From NCBI GenBank assembly GCA_002770955.1, contig PCUH01000050.1, forward strand, positions 1 through 19,456: a stretch of 19,456 nucleotides of DNA, written 5' to 3'. This DNA comes from Flavobacteriales bacterium CG18_big_fil_WC_8_21_14_2_50_32_9. Lineage in GTDB: Bacteria; Bacteroidota; Bacteroidia; Flavobacteriales_E; Vicingaceae. Below the pieces are notes generated by a model that was given only the letters and a program-made list of their open reading frames with translations, had not been told where the DNA came from and did no database searches. Both the position numbers and the translations under genes were made by a program. How positions within the stretch are numbered: position 1 is the stretch's first letter; every line of letters begins with the position of its first letter. This document shows positions 8,978 to 16,783 of this stretch, piece after piece.

Positions 8978-10207
8978 ATGAAGGAACAAATTGTTGAATT
9001 AAGAAATGGAATTAGGGTTGTTTACACGCCTTCTTTAAGCCATGTTGCTCATTGTGGATTTATTATCAACACTGGTTCTAGAGATGAACATTTAAAAGAA
9101 AACGGAATTGTTCACTTTATTGAACATGCAATTTTTAAAGGTACTTCTAAACGAAAAACACACCATATCTTAAACAGAATTGACAATGTAGGTGGAGAAA
9201 TAAATGCATTTACAACCAAAGAAAACACGAATGTGTATGCATCCTTTACTTCGATTTACTTAGAAAGAGCTGTTGAACTTCTAACTGATATTGTTTTCAA
9301 TTCAACTTTTCCCGACAAAGAACTTATTAAAGAGAAAGAAGTTGTAATTGATGAAATATGTTCCTATCAAGACACTCCTTACGAACAAATTTATGATGAT
9401 TTTGAAAGCCAAGTTTTTAAAAAACATCCATTATCTTACAATATTTTAGGTACTGTTAAAAGTGTTTCTAAATTAAATCGAAATGATTTACTTTCTTTTT
9501 TTAATAAAAATTATGGCACAAACGAAATTGTATTTAGCATTGTTGGTAATTTTTCAACTGAAAAAATTAAACGAATTACCCAAAAATACTTAAGCAATAT
9601 TCCTTCTAAAATCACAAATTCAAAACGAAAAAAATTTACTGGTTATTCTCCTGCAGAAATTATATTAACAAAAGATACACATCAAGCTCATTGTACTATT
9701 GGGAATATTGCTTATGATGCGTACCATCCTAAAAAAAATACTTTCATTTTACTTAATAATATTTTAGGTGGTCCTGCCATGAATAGCAAACTTAATATGG
9801 GAATAAGAGAGAAATATGGTTTGACATACAACATTGAATCTTCTTACAATTTTTATTCTGACACAGGGCTTTTTTCAATCTATTTAGGAACGGATAATAA
9901 ACATATTTATAAAACTATAGATTTGGTTAAAAAGGAATTAAAAAACTTAAAATCAAAAAAATTATCCCATTTGCAATTGAAAAATGCCAAGCGACAATTA
10001 ATTGGACAAACTACATTATCTGAAGAAAACAACTGTAATGTGATGCTTGGACAAGGTAAAAGTTTGTTACAATATAATTATATAGAATCATTAGATGAAG
10101 TTTACAAAAAAATTGAAGCCATTACTGAAAATGAATTATTGGATGTGGCTAATGAGATTTTTAATGAAAAGCAATTAAGCACTTTACTCTTTAAACCTAC
10201 CAATTAA
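8978..10207 (+). CDS. M16 family zinc metallopeptidase (insulinase-like, single unit)
   Basis: This is a processing-protease-type enzyme that degrades or trims peptides, about 410 residues, the size of PqqL/YmxG-type half units. The inverted zinc motif HFIEH lies at residues 46-50 of this start. The third zinc-binding Glu is in VVIDEI about 75 residues later, which is the family spacing, so the active site looks intact. The second half holds the non-catalytic M16_C domain (HCTIGN... GGPAMNSKL... REKYGLTYNI, with the usual Arg-Tyr pair that grips substrate). I chose ATG 8978 (MKEQIVELRNGIRVVY), which begins just before the first beta strand. An in-frame ATG at 8954 would add eight residues and cannot be ruled out. 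No signal peptide is visible, so it is probably cytoplasmic. It is followed after 14 nt by the O-methyltransferase, probably one operon. Confidence 0.9.
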   Translation: MKEQIVELRNGIRVVYTPSLSHVAHCGFIINTGSRDEHLKENGIVHFIEHAIFKGTSKRKTHHILNRIDNVGGEINAFTTKENTNVYASFTSIYLERAVELLTDIVFNSTFPDKELIKEKEVVIDEICSYQDTPYEQIYDDFESQVFKKHPLSYNILGTVKSVSKLNRNDLLSFFNKNYGTNEIVFSIVGNFSTEKIKRITQKYLSNIPSKITNSKRKKFTGYSPAEIILTKDTHQAHCTIGNIAYDAYHPKKNTFILLNNILGGPAMNSKLNMGIREKYGLTYNIESSYNFYSDTGLFSIYLGTDNKHIYKTIDLVKKELKNLKSKKLSHLQLKNAKRQLIGQTTLSEENNCNVMLGQGKSLLQYNYIESLDEVYKKIEAITENELLDVANEIFNEKQLSTLLFKPTN

Positions 10208-10221
10208 ATACGATTTTTATT

Positions 10222-10863
10222 ATGGATTTTTTACCAGAAGCTATTAATCAATATGTTGAAAATAATTCTGAAAAAGAACCTCAACTTTTAAATGAACTAA
10301 ACCATGAAACATGGGAAAAAGTATTAAATCCCAGAATGTTGTCTGGGCATTTTCAAGGAAGAGTTTTAAGTATGTTTTCTCACATGATTCAACCTGAAAA
10401 CATTTTAGAAATCGGCACTTATACAGGTTATTCAGCACTATGTTTGGCAGAAGGGCTGCAAAAAAGAGGGAGTATTCATACCATAGATATTAATGAAGAA
10501 TTAACCTCTTTGGTTAAAAAATATATAGCTAAAGCAAATTTATCAGCAGTAATTCATTGCTATACAGGCAATGCGTTGGATATTATACCTTCCCTTAATC
10601 AAAAATTTGATATTGTTTTTATTGATGCCGATAAAACAAATTATTCTAATTACTATAATTTAGTATTTGATAAGGTTAGGCAAGGAGGTTATATTATTGC
10701 AGATAATGTGCTTTGGAGTGGGAAAGTGATAACCCCTGAAGAAAATAGGGATGACGACACAAAAGCATTGGTTGAATATTCTAAAATGGTAATGAAAGAT
10801 AAACGTGTGCAACCACTTCTTTTACCAATTAGAGATGGATTAATGATAGCAAGAAAGTTATAA
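10222..10863 (+). CDS. Class I SAM-dependent O-methyltransferase (COMT-like, Methyltransf_3)
   Basis: The 213-residue protein has the full COMT-like fold signature: the SAM-binding glycine loop LEIGTYTGYSA at 62-72, the acidic end of strand 2 (HTIDIN, 86-91), FIDADK at 133-138, and DNVLWSGKV at 161-169. D135, D161 and N162 match the divalent-metal ligands of catechol/caffeoyl-CoA-type methyltransferases. The natural acceptor cannot be read from sequence; bacterial members act on catechols or other phenols, or on unknown small molecules. It lies 14 nt after the peptidase and 11 nt before the DUF3817 gene, so co-transcription is likely. Confidence 0.92.
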   Translation: MDFLPEAINQYVENNSEKEPQLLNELNHETWEKVLNPRMLSGHFQGRVLSMFSHMIQPENILEIGTYTGYSALCLAEGLQKRGSIHTIDINEELTSLVKKYIAKANLSAVIHCYTGNALDIIPSLNQKFDIVFIDADKTNYSNYYNLVFDKVRQGGYIIADNVLWSGKVITPEENRDDDTKALVEYSKMVMKDKRVQPLLLPIRDGLMIARKL

Positions 10864-10874
10864 ATGAATAAAAT

Positions 10875-11156
10875 ATGAAGTTAATTACAGCTTTACGCAT
10901 CATTGCATTTTTAGAAGGTATTTCTTATCTTGTTTTATTATGCATTGCTATGCCTCTAAAATATTTTTACAATCAACCGCAAGCAGTGAAAACAGTTGGA
11001 ATGGCTCACGGAGTTTTGTTTGTACTTTTTGTAGTATTGCTTTTATTTGTGCATATTGAACTGAAATGGAAACTTAGCAAGACTTTTTGGGTATTTATTT
11101 CTTCGTTAATTCCTTTCGGAACTTTTTATGCAGATGTAAAATGGTTTAGAAAATAA
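10875..11156 (+). CDS. DUF3817 small integral membrane protein
   Basis: The 93-residue protein has three hydrophobic segments at about 6-27, 40-60 and 71-86. It shows the family's polar marks: an early FLEGISYL, a Lys just before the second segment (KTVGMAHG, with a membrane-embedded His), and a closing IPFGTFYADVKW. DUF3817 proteins occur widely in bacteria and are also fused or adjacent to transporters, but their activity is not known. It is the last gene of the short plus-strand set and ends directly at a strong terminator. Confidence 0.85.
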   Translation: MKLITALRIIAFLEGISYLVLLCIAMPLKYFYNQPQAVKTVGMAHGVLFVLFVVLLLFVHIELKWKLSKTFWVFISSLIPFGTFYADVKWFRK

Positions 11157-11190
11157 AAAAAACCACTTTGATTATCCAAAGTGGTTTTTT
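11157..11190. terminator. Bidirectional rho-independent terminator between convergent genes
   Basis: AACCACTTTG (11161-11170) pairs perfectly with CAAAGTGGTT (11177-11186) around a 6-nt loop. The stem is flanked by an A run on the left and a T run on the right, so it has a proper U tract in either direction. It serves both the plus-strand DUF3817 gene and the minus-strand uspA. Confidence 0.9.
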
Positions 11191-11213
11191 TATTTTTATT
11201 TATTCATTAATTT

Positions 11214-12053
11214 TTAAGTTCCAAAAACGCTACTTGAAATAAATTGATGTGTAGGATTTGTAATCAACACAGGTATTTCTGCTTCATTAGCAATTACTTC
11301 TTGCTCATCACTTCCAAAGAAATCAGGCAATAAAGCTCCTTCTTGTGTATTAACAATAACAATTAAATCAGCATCTATTTTTGCAGAAAAACGAACCAAT
11401 TGTTTCTTAAAGTTTCCTCCATCTTCTTCAGCTCTTTGAATTTCATAAGTCAATCCTTTCTCATCAAAATATTTTTTTGCGAATCGAAGTTCTTGGTCTA
11501 ATTTCTTTTTCAAGAATTCATCTGATTCAGAATCGGCAAATAAATGAACCGTACTTTTAAAATGTTTTGCAATGTTTGCAGCGATAGCTAATTTTTGTTT
11601 AGTAACATCTGAATGATCAATAGGAACAACAATATCATCATAAGTATCCGTTTCAGATGGTTCTTTTTCCTGAACAATAATAAAAGGGACTTTAGAGTGA
11701 GATATTACTTTAATAGCATGGCTACCTAATATTTTTTGCATTCCTCTAGCTCCGTGTGTTCCCATTACGATATATCCTGCTGAAATTTCGGAAGCAACAT
11801 CACCTATATCTTCAAAAATGCTACCAATTCTAACGATAACATTAATGTTGACTCCAAATTTTTTTTCTGATTTAGATGCTATTTCTGTTAATTTTTCTCT
11901 TGCTGCTTCAATTTCTTTTTGTTTTGAAACAACATGAAGTAAATAAACATCTCCACCATAAGATTTTGCTACTTGAGCAGCATGACTAATAGCACAATCA
12001 GCAACAGCAGTAAAATCATGCGGGACGAGAACTTTATAGGTTTGTTTATTCAT
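11214..12053 (-). CDS. Universal stress protein with two tandem Usp domains
   Basis: The 279-residue cytoplasmic protein is made of two UspA domains (about 5-128 and 138-266). The first has the nucleotide-binding end motif GTHGARGMQKILGS at residues 98-111; between GTHG and GS there are eight residues rather than the nine of the classic G-2x-G-9x-G(S/T) pattern. The second is degenerate at this site (NTQEG, then FFGS), so it may not bind ATP. Members help cells survive starvation and other stresses by unknown mechanisms. It has its own -7 box and terminator and looks monocistronic, although accC upstream shows no clear terminator. Confidence 0.92.
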   Translation of the reverse strand: MNKQTYKVLVPHDFTAVADCAISHAAQVAKSYGGDVYLLHVVSKQKEIEAAREKLTEIASKSEKKFGVNINVIVRIGSIFEDIGDVASEISAGYIVMGTHGARGMQKILGSHAIKVISHSKVPFIIVQEKEPSETDTYDDIVVPIDHSDVTKQKLAIAANIAKHFKSTVHLFADSESDEFLKKKLDQELRFAKKYFDEKGLTYEIQRAEEDGGNFKKQLVRFSAKIDADLIVIVNTQEGALLPDFFGSDEQEVIANEAEIPVLITNPTHQFISSSVFGT

Positions 12054-12083
12054 AGTAGTTTATATTTTGGAAATTATTTTGAA

Positions 12084-12091
12084 CAAATATA
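12084..12091 (-). promoter_or_regulatory. -7 promoter element of uspA
   Basis: TATATTTG on the minus strand fits TAnnTTTG exactly, 30 nt before the uspA ATG. No TTG was found at 17-23 nt upstream, so only half of the promoter is supported. Confidence 0.4.
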
Positions 12092-12133
12092 ATATTATTA
12101 TAGTTAGATATAAATTTATCAATAAAAAAAATG

Positions 12134-13474
12134 TTAAATATCTTTTAATTTGAATGTTTCCATGAAATTGGTTGTGAAATTTCCTTTTTTGAATTTTTCA
12201 TCTTGCATTAGTTGTTGATGAAAAGGAATAGTGGTTTTAACTCCTTCAATAATATACTCATCTAAAGCTCGTTGCATTTTTAAAATAGCCTCTTCTCTTG
12301 TTTGAGCAATGGTTATCAATTTTGCAATCATAGAGTCATAATACGGAGGAATTACATAACTTGCATATACGTGTGTATCTATTCTAATTCCATGACCACC
12401 AGGTGCATGATACGTTTTTATTGTTCCTGGGCTTGGTCTGAAATCGTTAAAAGGGTCTTCAGCATTTATTCTGCATTGAATAGCGTGTAATACTGGCTCA
12501 TAATTTTTACCTGAAATTTTATCTCCAGCAGCCAATTTAATTTGCTCTTTTACTAAATCAAAATTAATAACCTCCTCAGTGATGGTGTGTTCTACTTGAA
12601 TACGAGTATTCATTTCCATAAAATAAAAATCTCTGTTTTTATCCACTAAAAATTCAACTGTACCTACTCCTTCGTAATTAACCGCTAAAGCTGCTTTTAT
12701 TGCTGCTTCACCCATTTTTTTTCTGAGTTCTTTTGTCATAAAAGGTGAAGGAGTTTCTTCAACTAATTTTTGATGTCTTCGTTGAATTGAGCAATCTCTT
12801 TCGGATAAATGACAAGCACTAGTACCATCACCAGCTATTTGAATTTCTATATGATGAGGTTCTTCAATGAATTTTTCCATATACATCCCATCATTACCAA
12901 AAGCCGCAGCAGCTTCTTTTCTTGCGGAATCCCATGCTGCTTCAACTTCACTTTCCTTCCATATCACACGCATTCCTTTTCCTCCACCACCAGCTGTGGC
13001 TTTCATCATTACAGGGTATTTAATTTTTTTAGCAACCGTTTTCGCATCTTCCAAATCTTTCAACAATCCTTTTGAACCAGGAACTACAGGAACTCCAGCT
13101 TTAATCATTGTGTCTTTAGCCGAAGATTTATCACCCATGGCATCAATCATTTCTGGCGATGCTCCTATAAATTTAATTCCATTTTCTTGGCAAATTTTTG
13201 AAAACTTAGCATTTTCTGACAAAAATCCATATCCTGGATGAATAGCATCTGCGTTGGTTATTTCTGCAGCTGCAATTATATTGGGAATATTTAGATACGA
13301 AAGAGCACTTTGAGGAGGTCCTATGCATACAGCTTCATCTGCAAAACGCACATGTAAACTATCTTTATCGGCTGTTGAATAAACAGCTACAGTGCTTATC
13401 CCCATTTCCTTACATGTTCTAATAACACGTAAGGCTATTTCACCTCTATTCGCAATTAATATTTTTTTAAACAT
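12134..13474 (-). CDS. accC: Biotin carboxylase subunit of acetyl-CoA carboxylase
   Basis: This subunit carboxylates the biotin on AccB using ATP and bicarbonate, the first half-reaction of malonyl-CoA synthesis in the cytoplasm. At 446 residues it is the normal length. Seen: an N-terminal biotin carboxylase domain starting KKILIANRGEIA; an ATP-grasp domain with Lys in GDKSSAK (near 116) and the glycine loop KATAGGGGKGM (158-168); the catalytic signature MEMNTRIQVEH, with bicarbonate- and metal-binding residues; and a C-terminal domain with INAEDP. All expected catalytic residues appear kept. It is 56 nt downstream of accB and is the last gene of the fatty-acid cluster. accA and accD are not in the window. 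Confidence 0.97.
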   Translation of the reverse strand: MFKKILIANRGEIALRVIRTCKEMGISTVAVYSTADKDSLHVRFADEAVCIGPPQSALSYLNIPNIIAAAEITNADAIHPGYGFLSENAKFSKICQENGIKFIGASPEMIDAMGDKSSAKDTMIKAGVPVVPGSKGLLKDLEDAKTVAKKIKYPVMMKATAGGGGKGMRVIWKESEVEAAWDSARKEAAAAFGNDGMYMEKFIEEPHHIEIQIAGDGTSACHLSERDCSIQRRHQKLVEETPSPFMTKELRKKMGEAAIKAALAVNYEGVGTVEFLVDKNRDFYFMEMNTRIQVEHTITEEVINFDLVKEQIKLAAGDKISGKNYEPVLHAIQCRINAEDPFNDFRPSPGTIKTYHAPGGHGIRIDTHVYASYVIPPYYDSMIAKLITIAQTREEAILKMQRALDEYIIEGVKTTIPFHQQLMQDEKFKKGNFTTNFMETFKLKDI

Positions 13475-13530
13475 AAATAAGTTGTTAGGTGTAAGTAATT
13501 AGTAGATAGAAATAATAATTTAAAAAAAAA

Positions 13531-14031
13531 TTAAGCTGGTTCTACTAAAAACAAAGGTTGATCATACTCTACAGGAGAACCGTCATCAACAAGCACTTTA
13601 ACAATTTTACCAGACATTTCAGCCTCAATTTCGTTAAATAATTTCATTGCTTCAATTACACAAACAACAGTTTCATTTTTAACATCATCACCTATGTTGA
13701 TAAAACAAGGTTTATCTGGAGAAGGTTTTCTATAAAAAGTACCTATCATTGGAGATTTTATTTCTATATAGTTGTTTGTTTCTTCTGCTTTTGCAGGAGC
13801 AATTGCTGGTGTTGCAACTTGGGATTGTTGCTGAACAACAGGATTTGCTACTGCTACTTGCTGTGGTTGTTGGTGTGTTGGAGCAGTTTGTTGAAACTCT
13901 ACTATAGGTGCTCCTCTTTTGTAAGGAGGTGTTTTAATGGTAATTTTAAAATCTTTGTCTTCAATTTCAACTTCACTTACTCCTGATTTTGAAACAAATC
14001 TTATTAAATCTTGAATTTCTGATGCTTTCAT
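13531..14031 (-). CDS. accB: Biotin carboxyl carrier protein of acetyl-CoA carboxylase
   Basis: The 166-residue protein carries the biotin that shuttles carboxyl groups from AccC to the carboxyltransferase. Seen: an N-terminal helix/strand region (1-36), a Gln/Pro/Ala/Val-rich flexible linker (about 45-85), and a C-terminal biotinyl domain (88-165). The biotin acceptor is K130 in EAMKLFNEI, and the thumb segment is SPDKPCF. It sits 34 nt after fabH and 56 nt before accC. The ATG at 14031 gives the standard N-terminus (MKASEIQDLI). Confidence 0.97.
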   Translation of the reverse strand: MKASEIQDLIRFVSKSGVSEVEIEDKDFKITIKTPPYKRGAPIVEFQQTAPTHQQPQQVAVANPVVQQQSQVATPAIAPAKAEETNNYIEIKSPMIGTFYRKPSPDKPCFINIGDDVKNETVVCVIEAMKLFNEIEAEMSGKIVKVLVDDGSPVEYDQPLFLVEPA

Positions 14032-14065
14032 AATATATAGATTTTGTGTGTTTTATTATTTAAGT

Positions 14066-15061
14066 TTAAGAATTATAAGCCCATTTCACCCATATTGCTC
14101 CCCAAGTAAACCCTCCTCCAAATGCAGATAAAATTAAGTTATCTCCTTTTTTTAATTTGTTTTCCCATTCCCACAAACACAAAGGAATTGTTCCTGAAGT
14201 TGTGTTTCCGTATTTTTGGATATTTAGCATCACTTTTTCATCACTCAACCCCATTCTTCGAGCTGTGGCATCAATTATTCGTTTGTTTGCTTGATGAGGA
14301 ACTAGCCAAGCAACGTCATCGCTTGTTAAATGATTTCTTTCCATTATTTCAGCAGAAACATCAGCCATATTAACAACTGCAAATTTAAATACAGCTTGTC
14401 CTTCTTGATGGATATGGTGTTCTTTATTTTTCACTGTTTCCAAAGTAGGTGGATATACTGAACCTCCAGCTTTTTGATGTAGATATTGAAATCCAGATCC
14501 ATCACTTTTTAAAATAGAATCTTTCACACCAAACCCTTCTTCGTTTGGTTCGAGCAACACTGCTCCGCCACCATCACCAAAAATTATACAAGTTGACCTA
14601 TCCTCATAATCTACTAATGCAGACATTTTATCTACGCCAACCACAACCACTTTTTTATGTGTGCCTGATTCCACATATTTAGCACCTGTTACCAATCCAA
14701 AAATAAAACCGGAACAAGCTGCATTCAAATCAAATCCAAATGCATTTGTAGCCCCAACCTTATCGGTTATGATGTTGGCTGTTGCTGGAAAGATATGATC
14801 AGCTGTAACTGTACAACAAATAAGTAAATCTATTTCTTTTGGAGAAATCCCTCTTTTTTCACACAATCCTCTCACAGCATGAACAGCCATTTCTGAAGCT
14901 CCTTTTCCTTCTCCTTTAAGTATTCTTCGTTCTTCTACTCCAGTTCTTGATGTTATCCATTCATCTGTAGTATCTATCATGGTTTCCAATTCCTTATTCG
15001 TTAAAACGTAATCAGGAACGTATCCATTAACAGCTGTAATTGCGGCAGTAATTTTACTCAT
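14066..15061 (-). CDS. fabH: 3-oxoacyl-[acyl-carrier-protein] synthase III
   Basis: FabH starts fatty-acid chains by condensing an acyl-CoA primer (acetyl-CoA or a branched-chain acyl-CoA) with malonyl-ACP. The 331-residue thiolase-fold protein has its full catalytic triad: C116 in NAACSGF, H256 in VPHQANKRI and N286 in YGNTTSGTIP. The family start ITAVNGYVPD and the glycine-rich end SAFGGGFTWGA are present. Many Bacteroidota use branched primers, but primer choice cannot be read here. It lies downstream of rpmF with a hairpin terminator or attenuator in between, and upstream of accB. Confidence 0.96.
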   Translation of the reverse strand: MSKITAAITAVNGYVPDYVLTNKELETMIDTTDEWITSRTGVEERRILKGEGKGASEMAVHAVRGLCEKRGISPKEIDLLICCTVTADHIFPATANIITDKVGATNAFGFDLNAACSGFIFGLVTGAKYVESGTHKKVVVVGVDKMSALVDYEDRSTCIIFGDGGGAVLLEPNEEGFGVKDSILKSDGSGFQYLHQKAGGSVYPPTLETVKNKEHHIHQEGQAVFKFAVVNMADVSAEIMERNHLTSDDVAWLVPHQANKRIIDATARRMGLSDEKVMLNIQKYGNTTSGTIPLCLWEWENKLKKGDNLILSAFGGGFTWGAIWVKWAYNS

Positions 15062-15102
15062 CGTATTTTAAGGTTTTCGCTTTCTCTATAAAAGAGAGAT
15101 GA

Positions 15103-15147
15103 AAAATAAAAAAACCTACTATATTTCAAGGAAATTTATAGTAAGTT
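15103..15147 (-). terminator. Hairpin terminator or attenuator between rpmF and fabH
   Basis: On the minus strand AACTTACTATA (15147-15137) pairs with TATAGTAGGTT (15123-15113) over 11 bp with one G-U pair. An inner TTTC/GAAA can also pair, and a T-rich run follows at once (15114-15103). It lies 12 nt past the rpmF stop. No convincing promoter is seen between it and fabH, so fabH-accB-accC may depend on partial read-through. Confidence 0.75.
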
Positions 15148-15159
15148 TTTGATTTGTTT

Positions 15160-15345
15160 TTAGATTGCTACCTGTTTCTCAACAGCTAATTTACCTCTAT
15201 AATAACCACATTCTCCGCATACTCTATGATAAAGTATTGGAGAACCACAGTTTGAACAATTTACTACTGTTGGAGCAACTGCTTTGTAGTGTGTTCTTCT
15301 TTTGTCTCTTCTCGTTTTCGAGGTTTTTCTTTTAGGATGTGCCAT
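15160..15345 (-). CDS. rpmF: 50S ribosomal protein L32
   Basis: The 61-residue basic protein of the large ribosomal subunit starts with the typical MAHPKRKTSKTRRDKRR. It carries a four-cysteine zinc ribbon (C30, C33, C43, C46, in CSNC and CGEC), so this is the zinc-binding form. It lies 6 nt after the DUF177 gene, an association found in most bacteria, and is followed by a hairpin terminator. Confidence 0.97.
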   Translation of the reverse strand: MAHPKRKTSKTRRDKRRTHYKAVAPTVVNCSNCGSPILYHRVCGECGYYRGKLAVEKQVAI

Positions 15346-15351
15346 TTTATT

Positions 15352-15870
15352 TTAGTTTTCTGTTTTTAATTGTGTTAACTTAGACCATCGAGGATCTATA
15401 TTTTGTATTTTATTATCTTTTACTTCTACTTTTTTTAATTTTTCTATCACTTCTTGATTACATTCTTTTTTCTTGTGAGCTCTTTTTTGAGGTACATTTA
15501 TTTGAATGTATTCATAGATATATTTTGCTATATTTATTTGATGTTCATTTTCAGATATGACTACCAAATCATCTGTATCGTCATAATCTTCATCTCCAAA
15601 TTTAACAATGAGATTTTCTTCTCCTTTTATTTTAAGTTTCACTTCATCTAAACATCTATCACAAGGAACTTCTATATAACCTTTAATTTTAAAATCAAGC
15701 AATAACATTGTTGATTGTTTTTCAAATGTTAATTTCACTTTGAAATCAGCACTAGTGAACTCATTACACTCAAAAAGTTGAAAGAACGTATTATCAATTT
15801 TATACTCATACAAGTGTATTCCTTGTTTGAGGCTCGCAAAATTAATATTATATCCACTTAATTGTTTCAC
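15352..15870 (-). CDS. DUF177 / YceD family protein (rRNA accumulation)
   Basis: The 172-residue protein belongs to the YceD/DUF177 family, which is needed for normal 23S rRNA levels in Escherichia coli and for plastid rRNA in plants. Seen: the beta-rich N-terminus with GIHLYEYKID, the CDRCLDEVKL motif with a Cys pair at the middle, an acidic stretch (GDEDYDDTDDLV), a helix with INIAKYIYEYIQINVPQK, and a Lys-rich end with a further Cys (KKKECNQ). The start is GTG, not ATG: the codon at 15868-15870 reads GTG, with AGGA about 10 nt before it and no in-frame ATG between it and the promoter. Confidence 0.9.
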   Translation of the reverse strand: MKQLSGYNINFASLKQGIHLYEYKIDNTFFQLFECNEFTSADFKVKLTFEKQSTMLLLDFKIKGYIEVPCDRCLDEVKLKIKGEENLIVKFGDEDYDDTDDLVVISENEHQINIAKYIYEYIQINVPQKRAHKKKECNQEVIEKLKKVEVKDNKIQNIDPRWSKLTQLKTEN

Positions 15871-15895
15871 TTGTTTTCCTATTAGGGAAAGGCGA

Positions 15896-15925
15896 CAAAG
15901 TTATGAATTTATTTGATTCTGCAAA
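15896..15925 (-). promoter_or_regulatory. Promoter of the DUF177-rpmF-(fabH-accB-accC) cluster
   Basis: On the minus strand TTTG (15925-15922), an 18-nt spacer and TAACTTTG (15903-15896) fit the Bacteroidota promoter pattern at both boxes. The expected transcript start is only about 20 nt before the GTG codon, which supports the GTG start of the DUF177 gene. Confidence 0.65.
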
Positions 15926-16009
15926 ACCTAAAAACTTTTTTTTATTCTTCAAAAAAATCATATAAAATAATTAGTTTTTATCTCCTTTAGTTAATTTTAA
16001 ATTTCTCTA

Positions 16010-16714
16010 TTATTTCAAATAAAAATTACCTGTAAGTTTTTTATAATCCGCTGTGTAGTGATGTCTTTTTTCGGTTTCTATAGTTAAACTTTCCTCAATG
16101 ACTGTATTAGGTTTAGTTTTTGAAAATTCCAATAAAATTCGCTTGGTAGCTTTTGTTAAATTAGGTTTTACTTCACATCTTCTGTTTAAAAATAATCCTT
16201 GTGAAAAAGCGTTGCGAGTAAAATCAACTACCTCATTCACAGGTAAAATTAATGAGAAAATTCCTTCTGGTTTCAGCAGCCTAATTACGTGAATTAGTAA
16301 ATCATCAAAAGAAAGTTGTTCATTATGTCTTGCAATTGCTCTTTCGTTTTGTGGAGGTTGATATGAATTTACAAAAAAAGGTGGGTTTGAAATAATTAAA
16401 TCGAAAGTTTTATAAGGACTAAACAATTGAAGTGAAGTATGATGAACGGCAATGCGATTACTCCATTTACTTTTACCAATATTGATTTCCGCCTGAAAAC
16501 AAGCATTTTTTTCAACATCAATGGCTTCAATTATTAGGTTTTGAGAACGCTGAGCTACCATCAACGCAATTAATCCAGAACCACAGCCTATATCTAATGC
16601 ATTTCCTGATTTTATTGTTGTCCAAGCACCGAGCAGCACCCCATCTGTGCCTACTTTCATTGCACAATACTCTTGTTCAATTGTGAATTGTTTAAAATGA
16701 AATGGTGCAGACAT
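16010..16714 (-). CDS. trmN6: tRNA1(Val) (adenine(37)-N6)-methyltransferase
   Basis: The 234-residue cytoplasmic enzyme transfers methyl from SAM to N6 of adenine-37 in tRNA1(Val) (YfiC type). The N-terminus FHFKQFTIEQEYCAMKVGTD is the family mark. The SAM-binding loop DIGCGSGLIAL is at 41-51, and the adenine-N6 catalytic motif NPPF is at 110-113. It lies 69 nt downstream of rimM, and the spacer carries a roughly 10-bp repeat. In many other bacteria trmD follows rimM; here trmN6 takes that place. Confidence 0.93.
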   Translation of the reverse strand: MSAPFHFKQFTIEQEYCAMKVGTDGVLLGAWTTIKSGNALDIGCGSGLIALMVAQRSQNLIIEAIDVEKNACFQAEINIGKSKWSNRIAVHHTSLQLFSPYKTFDLIISNPPFFVNSYQPPQNERAIARHNEQLSFDDLLIHVIRLLKPEGIFSLILPVNEVVDFTRNAFSQGLFLNRRCEVKPNLTKATKRILLEFSKTKPNTVIEESLTIETEKRHHYTADYKKLTGNFYLK

Positions 16715-16720
16715 TGGGAG

Positions 16721-16770
16721 TTAGAGAGTATTTAGAAGTACTTAGAGAATGCCTAGAGTACTTAGAGTTA
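16721..16770. repeat. Degenerate decamer repeat between rimM and trmN6
   Basis: Five consecutive 10-nt blocks read TTAGAGAGTA, TTTAGAAGTA, CTTAGAGAAT, GCCTAGAGTA and CTTAGAGTTA. The TAGA cores start at 16722, 16733, 16743, 16754 and 16763, a spacing of 9-11 bp, about one helical turn. It starts 7 nt before the trmN6 ATG, so it would lie in the untranslated leader or intercistronic RNA. Confidence 0.7.
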
Positions 16771-16783
16771 ATTCATACATAAA

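Noticed and set aside
12867..13241. A 124-codon plus-strand open frame inside accC
   Set aside because: It is antisense to a highly conserved enzyme, has low-complexity Pro/Ser/Phe content and has no promoter; a shadow frame. The other plus-strand frames inside minus-strand genes were discarded for the same reason.
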